NCBI RefSeq assembly: GCF_002218025.2
Contig: NZ_AP018680.1
Location: forward strand, 1,550,001 to 1,614,000
Direction: 5' to 3'
DNA: 64,000 nucleotides
Origin: Vibrio casei
GTDB taxonomy: Bacteria; Pseudomonadota; Gammaproteobacteria; Enterobacterales; Vibrionaceae
The position numbers and the translations under genes were made by a program. How positions within the stretch are numbered: position 1 is the first letter of the stretch; every line of letters begins with the position of its first letter. Positions 1 through 8,472 of this stretch are shown one piece after another. A model generated the notes under the pieces. It was not told the DNA's origin. It saw only the letters and a list, made by a program, of their open reading frames with translations, and ran no database searches.

Positions 1-152
1 TATGTGTAAATTCACTTAATGTATTTTATTTTTATAGACAACGATGTTTTAAATGCAGATAACCGCTATTGTTGGAAGGCATGAGGATAGTAATTGATAC
101 ATTCGTACTCAATAATGTCTAAGGCTAACAAAATAACCAGAAAGATAAGCAC

Positions 153-182
153 AAAAAAGCCAGCGGCTATCGCTACTGGCTT
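153..182 (-). terminator. Terminator of aqpZ
   Basis: Read on the minus strand, an imperfect hairpin with AGCCAG and CTGGCT arms is followed by a run of six T. It lies about 45 bases beyond the aqpZ stop codon, where a rho-independent terminator for that gene is expected. Confidence 0.7.
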
Positions 183-225
183 AATATATATCGTCAACGT
201 ATTTTAACGATAGATGTATATAGTG

Positions 226-916
226 TTAGGCATTCTCAGCTTTTTCACAACCAATAAAGCGATACGCTATAGCACCTAAAATTGCACCAACAATCGGTGC
301 AACCCAGAACAACCAAAGCTGAGCAGTAGCCCAGTCACCAACGTAGATAGCTACTGCTGTACTACGTGCAGGGTTTACTGACGTATTCGTTACAGGAATA
401 GAGATCAAGTGAATTAGAGTCAAACATAGACCAATTGCGATTGGAGCAAAACCGGCAGGAGCACGTTTATCGGTTGAGCCAAGGATAACAATCAAGAACA
501 TCATAGTCATCACAACTTCAGTCACAAGTGCAGACATCATTGAGAAACCACCAGGTGAATGCTCACCATAGCCGTTTGATGCAAAACCTGCCGCAAGATC
601 AAAGCCAGCTTGGCCTGATGCAATCACGTAAAGTACGCCACCGGCAATAATACCACCAACAACTTGAGCAATAATGTAAGGTAAAAGTTGATTTGCTGGG
701 AAGCGACCACCGGCCCATAAACCAATAGATACTGCTGGATTTAGGTGACAACCTGAAATATGACCAATAGCAAAAGCCATCGTCAAGACCGTTAGACCAA
801 ATGCAAGTGAAACACCGACAAAACCAATACCTAAATCAGGAAATGCTGCAGCCAGTACCGCACCCACCAAGTACTAGCCAAAACGTACCAAAACATTCTG
901 CTAAATATTTATTCAT
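226..916 (-). pseudogene. aqpZ: Aquaporin Z, frameshifted
   Basis: AqpZ is the inner-membrane water channel of the MIP family. The main frame carries both NPA motifs (NPAVS and NPARS) and the usual C-terminal half. It does not reach the natural start: from the ATG at 916 the protein begins [20 protein letters not shown] and then runs into a TGA within a few codons. The family sequence GGCGSAVLAA would be restored by adding 8 bases that duplicate the local GTGCGGTA near 855-862. One copy of an 8-bp direct repeat therefore appears to be deleted. As read, no full-length aquaporin can be made. A short TTG-start product from 870 would lack most of the first membrane helix. A sequencing or assembly error is possible, though an 8-base loss is not the usual kind. 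Confidence 0.8.
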
Positions 917-1110
917 TTTTTATTCCTATGAATTTAATCCCAAAATAACAATAGTGTGTAATTGAGAACTACGCATAATTAAAACAGCACAAAATAAGTA
1001 GTCATATATGGAAAAACAAGACATCTTATGCTGCATTTTTTATAAACTATTAATTTTTAATGATTTATAAGTAATCAATTATTACATCAGTTTTTAAAAA
1101 CCATAAATTA

Positions 1111-1132
1111 AAAGTGACATTAATCACAGTTA
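1111..1132. promoter_or_regulatory. Candidate CRP site
   Basis: The site reads AGTGA, six bases, TCACA, one mismatch from the CRP consensus TGTGA-N6-TCACA. It lies in the divergent aqpZ-sulA gap, about 200 bases from aqpZ and about 60 bases upstream of the LexA box. Which gene it would serve is not decided by the sequence. The assignment rests on consensus match only. Confidence 0.45.
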
Positions 1133-1179
1133 ATCATAAATCGCTCAATAAATGACTTGATCTAACACCAAACTAGATA

Positions 1180-1199
1180 TACTGTTTATTTATACAGTA
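1180..1199. promoter_or_regulatory. LexA (SOS) box
   Basis: A near-perfect palindrome with core CTGTTTATTTATACAG (1182-1197) matches the gammaproteobacterial LexA consensus CTGT-N8-ACAG, with flanking TA on both sides. It ends about 20 bases before the sulA start codon, so bound LexA would block the promoter. Confidence 0.9.
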
Positions 1200-1220
1200 T
1201 GGATATATGGACAGTTAATT

Positions 1221-1628
1221 ATGTTTACTCACAATACAGCTTTACTTAATCATTCATCAGCTACGCTTGCTTCCAATGAAGATATGTTCTCAGCCAGCAG
1301 CCCACTATTATCTCGTTTATCTATGCTTTCTAAACGCCCGAGTTGGTTACTCTTTACTTCAGAAGCAACTCTGCCAACTACCTCTGAACTCATAGCCTTT
1401 GGTATTGATACGAATAAAGTAATTAAAATTAAAGCGTCCACTTCAATGTCAGAGAAAGACATCATTTTAAAAGCCCTCAAGGCACAGAATGCTAGTGCTA
1501 TCGTCTCTGGTGATAATTTCACAGAGGAAGAAAAAAATGAGTTAACGCTCAAAGCAAAACAAGTGAGTTGTGAAATCTTTTTTATGGATCAACATATTCG
1601 CCAAACCTTGACACGAAATCTGCATTAA
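1221..1628 (+). CDS. sulA: SOS cell division inhibitor SulA
   Basis: The 135-residue protein is a SulA-family inhibitor. SulA binds FtsZ and blocks Z-ring assembly during the SOS response. It is shorter than the 169-residue E. coli protein, but the order of conserved segments is the same: a SPLLSRLSMLSKRPSWLLFTS segment, a central region with a conserved leucine/isoleucine pattern, the DNFTEEE segment corresponding to DDLTEEE, and a short C-terminal tail. The LexA box just upstream independently supports the call. The start at 1221 is the only suitable ATG near that box, though the Shine-Dalgarno sequence is weak. The gene is separated from purC by about 180 bases that hold the purC operator. 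Confidence 0.85.
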   Translation: MFTHNTALLNHSSATLASNEDMFSASSPLLSRLSMLSKRPSWLLFTSEATLPTTSELIAFGIDTNKVIKIKASTSMSEKDIILKALKAQNASAIVSGDNFTEEEKNELTLKAKQVSCEIFFMDQHIRQTLTRNLH

Positions 1629-1692
1629 TCGTTTCAAAGTAGATCCATTGTTATGGTGAAATTACGTAAATAATTCGATTCATAAAAATAGA

Positions 1693-1708
1693 GAGCAAAC
1701 GTTTGCTT
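1693..1708. promoter_or_regulatory. PurR operator of purC
   Basis: The perfect inverted repeat AGCAAACGTTTGCT (1694-1707) matches the core of the PurR consensus ACGCAAACGTTTGCGT. It lies about 100 bases upstream of purC, which is a PurR target in gammaproteobacteria. Confidence 0.85.
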
Positions 1709-1808
1709 TTTAACTGGAAGAAATAAGCCGTGTTCTGTTATTATGCCGCTTTCTGGTATGTAACCTTCATACCTGTTTTTAAGCCTAGCCTCAATTAGGA
1801 ATATGGAA

Positions 1809-2912
1809 ATGAGCATTGCTAACCAAGTACTAGCCGTGAATGACGACCTTCCCATTCGTACTGATAAACCTGTGCATAGCGGAAAAGTGCGTTCTGTCTA
1901 TTGGCTAACCGAAGAAGACAGCCATCGCCTTATAAAACAAAAGGGTTACAATGTTGCTGACAATGCACCATTAGCCATTATGGTAATCAGTGATCGCATT
2001 TCGGCGTTTGATTGTATTTGGCATGGTGAAGGTGGGTTAAATGGGGTACCAGGAAAAGGTGCTGCATTAAATGCAATTTCAAATCATTGGTTTCAATTAT
2101 TCAAAGACAACCAACTTGCAGATAGTCATATTCTCGATATTCCTCATCCATTTATTTGGATCGTTCAAAAAGCTAGACCTATCATGATTGAGGCAATCTG
2201 TCGCCAATATATTACTGGTTCAATGTGGCGCGCTTATGAAAAAGGCGAACGTAAGTTTTGTGGCATTAATCTTCCCGAAGGATTAGAAAAAGATAAAAAA
2301 TTACCTGAACTTCTTATTACACCATCAACAAAAGGCATTTTGAAAGGTATTCCCAATGTCCCTGAAGCTGATGATGTAAATGTGTCTAGAGATAATATTG
2401 AAGCAAGCTTTCAAGCGTTTAACTTTTCAAAAGTAGAAGATATTACTCATTATGAGAAACTCTTAAAGGATGGCTTTAAAGTGATTAGTGAAGCTCTAGA
2501 TAGAGTTGATCAAATTTTTGTCGATACCAAGTTTGAATTTGGATACGTTAACGATGCAACTGGTAATGAAAGACTGATTTATATGGATGAAGTTGGGACA
2601 CCAGACTCTTCTCGTATCTGGGACAAGACAGAATACCAAGCTGGTAATATCGTTGAAAACTCAAAAGAAGGTTTTCGTCAATTCTTACTAAACTATTTTC
2701 CTGATCCTGATATTCTTTTAAACAAGAACCGTATGGATGAACGTTTTGCACTTGCCAAACACAATTCTCTGCCTCAAGAAGAGATAATGAAGATTTCTAA
2801 AACCTATCTCAATATTGCAGAAAAAGTGACCGGAAAAAAAGTCATTTTAAGCAATAATCCTAAACAAGAAATTATTGATGTACTACGAAATGAATATGAC
2901 TTGATCGTTTAG
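1809..2912 (+). CDS. purC: SAICAR synthase PurC (long form)
   Basis: PurC joins aspartate to CAIR using ATP in purine biosynthesis (cytoplasm). The protein is the long form of about 367 residues found in Vibrionaceae, not the 237-residue enterobacterial type. Visible family segments include SGKVRSVYW near the N-terminus (ATP-binding region), SDRISAFD, the [14 protein letters not shown] segment and [13 protein letters not shown]. An in-frame ATG at 1803 is possible, but the ATG at 1809 gives the family N-terminus [10 protein letters not shown] and a better distance from AGGA at 1797. A PurR operator lies upstream and a strong terminator follows, so it is probably a single-gene unit. Confidence 0.95.
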   Translation: MSIANQVLAVNDDLPIRTDKPVHSGKVRSVYWLTEEDSHRLIKQKGYNVADNAPLAIMVISDRISAFDCIWHGEGGLNGVPGKGAALNAISNHWFQLFKDNQLADSHILDIPHPFIWIVQKARPIMIEAICRQYITGSMWRAYEKGERKFCGINLPEGLEKDKKLPELLITPSTKGILKGIPNVPEADDVNVSRDNIEASFQAFNFSKVEDITHYEKLLKDGFKVISEALDRVDQIFVDTKFEFGYVNDATGNERLIYMDEVGTPDSSRIWDKTEYQAGNIVENSKEGFRQFLLNYFPDPDILLNKNRMDERFALAKHNSLPQEEIMKISKTYLNIAEKVTGKKVILSNNPKQEIIDVLRNEYDLIV

Positions 2913-2926
2913 TCATCAGCTCCCTC

Positions 2927-2954
2927 AAAAAGCCAGATAATATCTGGCTTTTTG
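2927..2954 (+). terminator. Terminator of purC
   Basis: A perfect stem AGCCAGATA/TATCTGGCT with a very short loop is followed by a T run, beginning about 15 bases after the purC stop. Confidence 0.9.
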
Positions 2955-3017
2955 TATTTTTATTAGATTAAAATCACAGAAATTTCCTGAGTCTCCCCTA
3001 TATTATCAAAAAAATTC

Positions 3018-3043
3018 AAAGTTATGATTTATCTCACACTATT
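3018..3043. promoter_or_regulatory. Possible CRP site upstream of maeA
   Basis: TATGA, six bases, TCACA (3023-3038) is one mismatch from TGTGA-N6-TCACA. It is more than 300 bases from the maeA start, which is far for direct activation, so this is weak. Confidence 0.3.
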
Positions 3044-3086
3044 TATTGATTAAAATCATTTCATCTATAAACACTATAAACACCAA

Positions 3087-3100
3087 TATTGTATACAATA
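3087..3100. promoter_or_regulatory. Perfect 14-bp palindrome, candidate operator
   Basis: TATTGTATACAATA is a perfect palindrome in the 400-base AT-rich gap between purC and maeA. Its shape resembles operators of GntR/FCD-type repressors. A near-copy lies at 3260-3271. The binding protein is not identified from sequence. Confidence 0.4.
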
Positions 3101-3259
3101 ACAATCGATTTAATATCAAATTTATTATTCGACATAATAACAAGAAAAAATATAAACAATTGATTTTAAAGTTGAAATAATAGTAATTATAACATTTTCA
3201 ATTTATGTCGTTTAAACTTAGGTATTTTTTTGTGCGCTAAAGCCAAACATTAAATCAAA

Positions 3260-3271
3260 ATTGTTTACAAT
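3260..3271. promoter_or_regulatory. Near-copy of the 3087 palindrome
   Basis: ATTGTTTACAAT differs from the central 12 bases of the upstream palindrome (ATTGTATACAAT) at one position. It lies about 90 bases before the maeA start. The two sites are about 172 bases apart, a plausible looping distance. The rest of the gap between 2955 and 3358 is AT-rich and shows nothing else I can name. Confidence 0.4.
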
Positions 3272-3358
3272 ATTAGTGATAATTTTATGATATACCTATA
3301 CTCAAATAGAAATCCTCTATAAATGATATCTTGCTCGCCGAAGAAAAAGAGTCCGAAA

Positions 3359-5047
3359 ATGAATAACGATAAACGTCCTTTATACATCACCTATGCTGGC
3401 CCAGTTTTAATGGCTACCCCTCTTCTCAACAAAGGTAGTGGCTTTACCTTTGAAGAAAGAAAAGAATTCAATTTAGAAGGCTTATTGCCAGAAGCCTCAG
3501 AGACAATACAAGAACAAGTTGAACGTGCTTATCTACAATATAAAGCTTTCGAAAGCGATATGGATAAGCACATTTATCTTCGTAATATTCAAGACACAAA
3601 TGAAACGCTATTCTACCGTCTTGTACAAAACCACATCTCAGAAATGATGCCTATCATTTACACTCCTACGGTAGGTGCAGCTTGTGAGAACTTCTCCAAT
3701 ATTTATCGCCGCGGTCGTGGCTTATTTATATCTTATCCAAACCGTGACCGCATTGATGATCTAGTCAACAATGCCACTAGCCAAAATGTCAAAGTCATCG
3801 TAGTAACCGATGGTGAACGTATTTTAGGCCTTGGTGATCAAGGCATCGGTGGTATGGGAATCCCAATCGGAAAGTTAGCCCTATATACTGCTTGTGGTGG
3901 TATTAGCCCTGCTTATACTCTTCCTATTGTTTTAGATGTGGGAACGAATAACCCTCAACGCCTTGCCGATCCTATGTATATGGGTTGGCGTCATCCTCGT
4001 ATTACTGGTGCCGAGTATGACAAATTTGTCGATGATTTTATGCAAGGTATTAAACGCCGCTGGCCTGACGCATTAATTCAATTTGAAGATTTCGCACAAA
4101 AAAATGCAATGCCTTTATTAGAGCGCTACAAAAATAAAGTCTGTTGCTTTAACGACGATATTCAAGGAACAGCAGCGGTTACTGTTGGTTCACTGATTGC
4201 CGCTTGTCACGCTGCGGGAAGTCAGTTATCGGCACAACGTATCACTTTTGTTGGTGCTGGTTCTGCAGGTTGTGGTATTGCTGAAGCTATAATTGCTCAA
4301 ATGATTTCTGAAGGCTTAAGTGAAGAGAAAGCTCGCTCTCAAGTATACATGGTAGACCGATGGGGACTATTACAAGAGGGCATGAAAAACTTACTCGATT
4401 TCCAACAAAGGCTCGTTCAAAAGAATAAGCACATTGCTGGCTGGAAAGGCGAAGAACAAGGATTCTCATTGTTAGATGTTATGCACAATGCCAAACCAAC
4501 CGTTCTTATCGGTGTATCAGGTGTTCCAGGATTATTTAGCCAAGAAGTTATTGAAGCGATGCATGCAAACTGTGAACGCCCAATTATTTTCCCCCTATCT
4601 AATCCAACAAGCCGCGTTGAAGGAACACCTCAAGACATTTTCGAATGGACAAATGGAAAAGCGTTGATTGCAACAGGTAGCCCGTTTGCTCCAGTGAAGT
4701 TTGAAGGTAAGGATTACCCTATTGCGCAATGTAATAATAGCTACATTTTCCCGGGTATAGGTTTAGGTGTCTTAGCGGTTTCAGCTTCACGAGTTACAGA
4801 CGAGATGTTAATGGAATCTAGTCGTGCGTTAGCGGAATGCTCACCACTGGCAATAAAAGGCAAAGGTGCATTGTTGCCACCTTTAGAAGAAATTCATTCC
4901 GTATCGAAGAAAATAGCCTTTGCTGTTGCAAAAAAAGCGATTGAACAAGGCGTTGCACTGTCAATTACCGATGAAGCGATTGAAGCTGCGATTGAGAATG
5001 GTTTTTGGCAACCAGAATATCGTCGTTATAAACGAACCGCTTTCTAG
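3359..5047 (+). CDS. maeA: NAD-dependent malic enzyme
   Basis: MaeA oxidatively decarboxylates malate to pyruvate with NAD (cytoplasm). The protein aligns along its whole length with E. coli MaeA/SfcA. It shows the YAGPVLM and TPTVGAACE segments, [20 protein letters not shown] around the malate site, [12 protein letters not shown] with the metal ligands, and the dinucleotide-binding [15 protein letters not shown]. An upstream ATG at 3323 would add 12 residues, but the family N-terminus [10 protein letters not shown] starts at 3359. That gives about 562 residues against 565 in E. coli. Two palindromes precede it, and a strong bidirectional terminator follows. Confidence 0.95.
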   Translation: MNNDKRPLYITYAGPVLMATPLLNKGSGFTFEERKEFNLEGLLPEASETIQEQVERAYLQYKAFESDMDKHIYLRNIQDTNETLFYRLVQNHISEMMPIIYTPTVGAACENFSNIYRRGRGLFISYPNRDRIDDLVNNATSQNVKVIVVTDGERILGLGDQGIGGMGIPIGKLALYTACGGISPAYTLPIVLDVGTNNPQRLADPMYMGWRHPRITGAEYDKFVDDFMQGIKRRWPDALIQFEDFAQKNAMPLLERYKNKVCCFNDDIQGTAAVTVGSLIAACHAAGSQLSAQRITFVGAGSAGCGIAEAIIAQMISEGLSEEKARSQVYMVDRWGLLQEGMKNLLDFQQRLVQKNKHIAGWKGEEQGFSLLDVMHNAKPTVLIGVSGVPGLFSQEVIEAMHANCERPIIFPLSNPTSRVEGTPQDIFEWTNGKALIATGSPFAPVKFEGKDYPIAQCNNSYIFPGIGLGVLAVSASRVTDEMLMESSRALAECSPLAIKGKGALLPPLEEIHSVSKKIAFAVAKKAIEQGVALSITDEAIEAAIENGFWQPEYRRYKRTAF

Positions 5048-5080
5048 GTTAGAAAACGTACAGTTTTGACAAGACACAGT

Positions 5081-5121
5081 AAGCCTTCTTTAATATTTGC
5101 ATTAAAGAAGGCTTTTTTGTT
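5081..5121 (+). terminator. Terminator of maeA
   Basis: Perfect 14-bp stem (5081-5094 with 5101-5114), six-base loop, then a T-rich tail. Confidence 0.9.
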
Positions 5122-5185
5122 TTTCACCTTATCGGTTGACTGGTATTATCAAATGTCACTTACATAAAGGATTTTGGGGAATTCA

Positions 5186-5254
5186 ATGATTAATAACACA
5201 CAACCAATGGGAAATGGCCATTGTTCTTTCTGGCTTGAAAGATTTATAGATTAA
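5186..5254 (+). CDS. Candidate 22-residue leader ORF
   Basis: A very short ORF begins at an ATG preceded by purine-rich AGGATTTTGGGGA, a good Shine-Dalgarno region. It encodes 22 residues starting MINNTQPMGNG, with single His and Cys residues and a WLERF segment, and stops three bases before the ATG of the SanA-like gene. This spacing suggests translational coupling. The short length means it could be chance. I recognise no family. Confidence 0.35.
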   Translation: MINNTQPMGNGHCSFWLERFID

Positions 5255-5257
5255 TCA

Positions 5258-5959
5258 ATGGAAGCCATGATATTGCCCCCTAAAATCAAACACCCACTGA
5301 TAAAATGGTTTACTAGAAGCCTTATCGCTTTATTATTTCTATTTCTGCTGTGTTTACTTGTCATTCTTTGTATCGACAGAATCATCAGCTGGAAAACTCA
5401 GGACGCCATCTACCATGATGTAGCTAATGTGCCTAAGTACGACGTTGCGATGGTATTAGGTACTAGCAAGTACATTGGTCACACACTTAATACTTATTAC
5501 TCTCACCGTATAGACGCCGCAATAGAACTACATCAAATGGGTAAAGTAAAATCTTTCCTTTTAAGTGGAGATAACGCACATCGTTCTTATAATGAACCAT
5601 GGACAATGAAACGTGATTTGTTAAAAGCAGGGGTGGATGAAAGCGCCATTTATTTAGACTACGCAGGATTTCGTACATTGGATTCGATTATTCGAGCAAG
5701 AGAAATCTTTCTCGCCGATAACTTTCTTATTATTACACAAGATTTTCATTGTGAACGTGCTTTATATATTGCTCAATATAACCACATTAATGCTCAATGC
5801 TTAGCGGTTCCTGGGCCGGAAAATGATTCAGGCTTTCAAATTCGCTTAAGAGAAGTATTTGCCCGTGCTAAAGCTTTTCTCGACCTTTACATTTTAGATT
5901 CTAAGCCTAAGTTTTTAGGCCCAATTAAACCAATAATTTATTTTGAATCGTCCCGTTAA
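5258..5959 (+). CDS. sanA: SanA-like envelope protein (DUF218/YdcF fold)
   Basis: The 233-residue protein has a basic N-terminus, one hydrophobic segment at about residues 20-41, and then a soluble DUF218 domain of the ElyC/SanA/YdcF family that probably faces the periplasm. Family marks include VAMVLGTSKYI, the central LLSGDNAH segment, DYAGFRTLDSIIRAREI and the FLIITQDFHCERALYIA segment. E. coli SanA (239 residues) affects vancomycin sensitivity and the envelope barrier; its biochemical activity is unsettled. A later ATG at 5267 is also possible. A small leader ORF ends just upstream. No terminator is visible before the convergent cyclase gene. Confidence 0.85.
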   Translation: MEAMILPPKIKHPLIKWFTRSLIALLFLFLLCLLVILCIDRIISWKTQDAIYHDVANVPKYDVAMVLGTSKYIGHTLNTYYSHRIDAAIELHQMGKVKSFLLSGDNAHRSYNEPWTMKRDLLKAGVDESAIYLDYAGFRTLDSIIRAREIFLADNFLIITQDFHCERALYIAQYNHINAQCLAVPGPENDSGFQIRLREVFARAKAFLDLYILDSKPKFLGPIKPIIYFESSR

Positions 5960-6003
5960 TTCATGCTTTTAACGAAAAGTTGCTAGATATCCAGTCCCAG
6001 TAA

Positions 6004-7323
6004 CTAGTCTAATTTAACAGATACTTCTACTCGATTCCGACCATTATTTTTAGCGTTATAAAGCGCTTCATCTGCTCTTGCAATTACCTCTGTAATTCGT
6101 TCTGACGGCGACATCTCAACCACACCTAGACTGCACGTCACGCTTCCGACTTCTTGCCATTGATGTACTTCAATCGCTTTGCATACTCTTTCCGCAATAT
6201 TAATTGCAACATCCAAAGTGACATCAGGGCAAAATATAATAAACTCCTCCCCACCCCAGCGGACAAGGTGGTCCCCGTCCCTCAGTTGCGATCCTACTAA
6301 TTCAACGAACTCACGCAAAATATGGTCACCAACTTGGTGCCCAAAATGGTCATTCACCGCTTTAAAGTGATCAATATCTAAGTAAATAATCGAAAGACTT
6401 GAAATCTTCCAACGTACTTTTCTCGCCATCTTATCAAGCCATTCACGGATGGCATGTCGATTACTTGCCCCTGTTAATTCATCTTTTAAAGCAATTTGCG
6501 CAGCTTGACTGTATTTATTTGCCAATGTTTCATTTAACTTATCTAAGTGCTTAGTGTGTTTTTCCATTTTATTTACCCGCTTACGATAGCCAATCAATTG
6601 TAAAAGCAGATATATAATCGCAGCAAACACCCAAATAAACAGTAATGAAGCAGCAAACCATACTGGCTGGATATAGTTTCCTTTAAAGATAATGCTATTC
6701 ACTCTAATTTGATGATGCCCAAGCGTTGAACCGGAGTCACTAGCAATCTGGATCATAGGAACATTATTAACATTTACGCCCGAATTCTCTAACTCAACGT
6801 GATAATCAAATAACCACCATGTTAATACTTGAAACTTATCAAAACCCACTTCTCGACCACCTTTTCCGTAGCCAGGCTTATACTCAATGCCATTATATTT
6901 TAAGGTGTTATCGTCTTTGGGATTATAAACATTAGGTTCAAAATTTCGAATATACACCCTTACTCTCTGAGCCCCCTCATCTGGTCCTTGATAATCCAAA
7001 TCTAAGTACACCGATTGATACCCAGATAAGTCTAATCCCTTAGTAAGAGCATCAGATAAAGTGATTGTCACTTCACAATATGGCCACGGGTAAACGCTCA
7101 GACGTAATTCACAATCAAGAATTGCGGATTGCTCCGATAGAACTAACTTAGCCGTACTTTTACCCCCAACAACTTGATCCGTATGAGCGACATATTGAAA
7201 ATGATCAGGTGAGATCACCAGTGCTTTTTGTTTACCCAAAATGACATATAAGCTAGTCAGTAAGATATTAATAATTATGATGAATAGGATGACTTTATTG
7301 CGAGTAAGGTTGAGAGTACGCAT
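6004..7323 (-). CDS. Membrane diguanylate cyclase (GGDEF) with periplasmic domain
   Basis: The 439-residue protein is predicted to make cyclic di-GMP from GTP at the inner membrane. A membrane segment at residues 11-29 is followed by a periplasmic domain at about 35-215, a second membrane segment at about 221-243, a short helical linker and a C-terminal GGDEF domain. The active site GGEEF is intact (357-361), with metal ligands in YLDIDHFK near 316. The product-inhibition site RxxD is present as RDGD (348-351), so the enzyme should be active and feedback-controlled. The periplasmic part is rich in beta-strands and resembles a carbohydrate-binding-like sandwich, but I cannot name its ligand. 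It is a monocistronic gene facing sanA. Confidence 0.88.
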   Translation of the reverse strand: MRTLNLTRNKVILFIIIINILLTSLYVILGKQKALVISPDHFQYVAHTDQVVGGKSTAKLVLSEQSAILDCELRLSVYPWPYCEVTITLSDALTKGLDLSGYQSVYLDLDYQGPDEGAQRVRVYIRNFEPNVYNPKDDNTLKYNGIEYKPGYGKGGREVGFDKFQVLTWWLFDYHVELENSGVNVNNVPMIQIASDSGSTLGHHQIRVNSIIFKGNYIQPVWFAASLLFIWVFAAIIYLLLQLIGYRKRVNKMEKHTKHLDKLNETLANKYSQAAQIALKDELTGASNRHAIREWLDKMARKVRWKISSLSIIYLDIDHFKAVNDHFGHQVGDHILREFVELVGSQLRDGDHLVRWGGEEFIIFCPDVTLDVAINIAERVCKAIEVHQWQEVGSVTCSLGVVEMSPSERITEVIARADEALYNAKNNGRNRVEVSVKLD

Positions 7324-7563
7324 AAATTACCTTAGCTGATAAAATGTCATTTAAATCAATACCGTTAAATTAGAATCATTATAGATATAGCACGAATAGA
7401 TTCAAATAGATGGGGTTCACCCCCTTACATTATTTTAATTTACAATGACATGGGACTATGTAAATTCAATTTCTATTTTATGATCGCTGACTTTGCTTCT
7501 CAGCGGTATGAACATAGTCAAAATTTCGATAGACTACGCAAAATTAATAATAAGAGTGTAAGC

Positions 7564-8400
7564 ATGTCATTAACTGTTACTGGAAATCTTTCAAAACTGC
7601 ATTCCAATTTAGATTCAGATCAAAATGGTCAAGTACAATATTCACTTCCTGTTGGTGACCAACTCATTGAGTTGAACCATTACATTGGTCAAACCATTTC
7701 ACTAAACCACACTGGCAATATTTTTTGTTCTTCTTGCGGAAAAAAAACGAAGAAAAGCTACTCTCAAGGACACTGTTTTATCTGTATGAAAAAACTCGCC
7801 AGTTGCGATATGTGTATAATGAAGCCCGAGACTTGCCACTACGATCAAGGCACCTGCCGCGAACCTAAATGGGGTGAAGCCAATTGTATGGTTGATCACT
7901 TTGTATATTTATCAAACACTTCAAGTATAAAAGTAGGTATAACTCGCCACACACAAATTCCAACTCGATGGATTGATCAAGGTGCCACTCAAGGTTTACC
8001 TATTTTCAAAGTAAAAACACGATATATCTCGGGGTTAATAGAAGTAGAATTAGCCAAGCATATTGCCGATAAGACTAACTGGCGCACACTCTTAAAAGAA
8101 GATGGTAAACCAATAGCTTTAGAAGAAAAATTCGCTGAACTTTTACCACTTGTCGAGTCCACTATTAAATCGATTCGTCAGGAATTTGGTGAGGATGCAA
8201 TACAAATATTATCCGATGACATTACTCCTATTCATTACCCGGTAGACGAACACCCCGTAAAAATCACGTCTCATAACTTTGATAAAAACCCTATCGTATC
8301 TGGCGTGTTGAAAGGAATAAAAGGCCAATACCTTATTTTAGATACCGGCGTTATTAATATTCGAAAATTCACCTCTTATGAAATAACCTTCGATCAATGA
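7564..8400 (+). CDS. DUF2797 family protein, probable zinc protein
   Basis: The 278-residue protein belongs to the uncharacterised DUF2797 family. It has an N-terminal beta-rich part, then a cysteine cluster with three CxxC pairs (55/58, 71/74, 81/84) and further Cys at 91, 98 and 108, typical of zinc binding. The segment after it, HFVYLSNTSSIKVGITR followed by RWIDQGA (about 112-140), looks like a divergent GIY-YIG-type core. The function is unknown. Longer starts from 7450 exist, but the ATG at 7564 follows AAGAGTG and matches the family N-terminus MSLTVTGNLSKLHS. The gene is monocistronic and converges on the next minus-strand operon across a strong hairpin. Confidence 0.8.
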   Translation: MSLTVTGNLSKLHSNLDSDQNGQVQYSLPVGDQLIELNHYIGQTISLNHTGNIFCSSCGKKTKKSYSQGHCFICMKKLASCDMCIMKPETCHYDQGTCREPKWGEANCMVDHFVYLSNTSSIKVGITRHTQIPTRWIDQGATQGLPIFKVKTRYISGLIEVELAKHIADKTNWRTLLKEDGKPIALEEKFAELLPLVESTIKSIRQEFGEDAIQILSDDITPIHYPVDEHPVKITSHNFDKNPIVSGVLKGIKGQYLILDTGVINIRKFTSYEITFDQ

Positions 8401-8410
8401 TCATTGACTC

Positions 8411-8455
8411 TTATTGAATCAAAGAATTTCAACTCTTTGATTCAATAAATTATTT
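8411..8455. terminator. Bidirectional terminator
   Basis: Perfect 15-bp stem (8411-8425 with 8434-8448) with an 8-base loop between convergent genes. T-rich sequence follows on the plus strand. Confidence 0.8.
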
Positions 8456-8472
8456 TTATATCATTCACTGGC

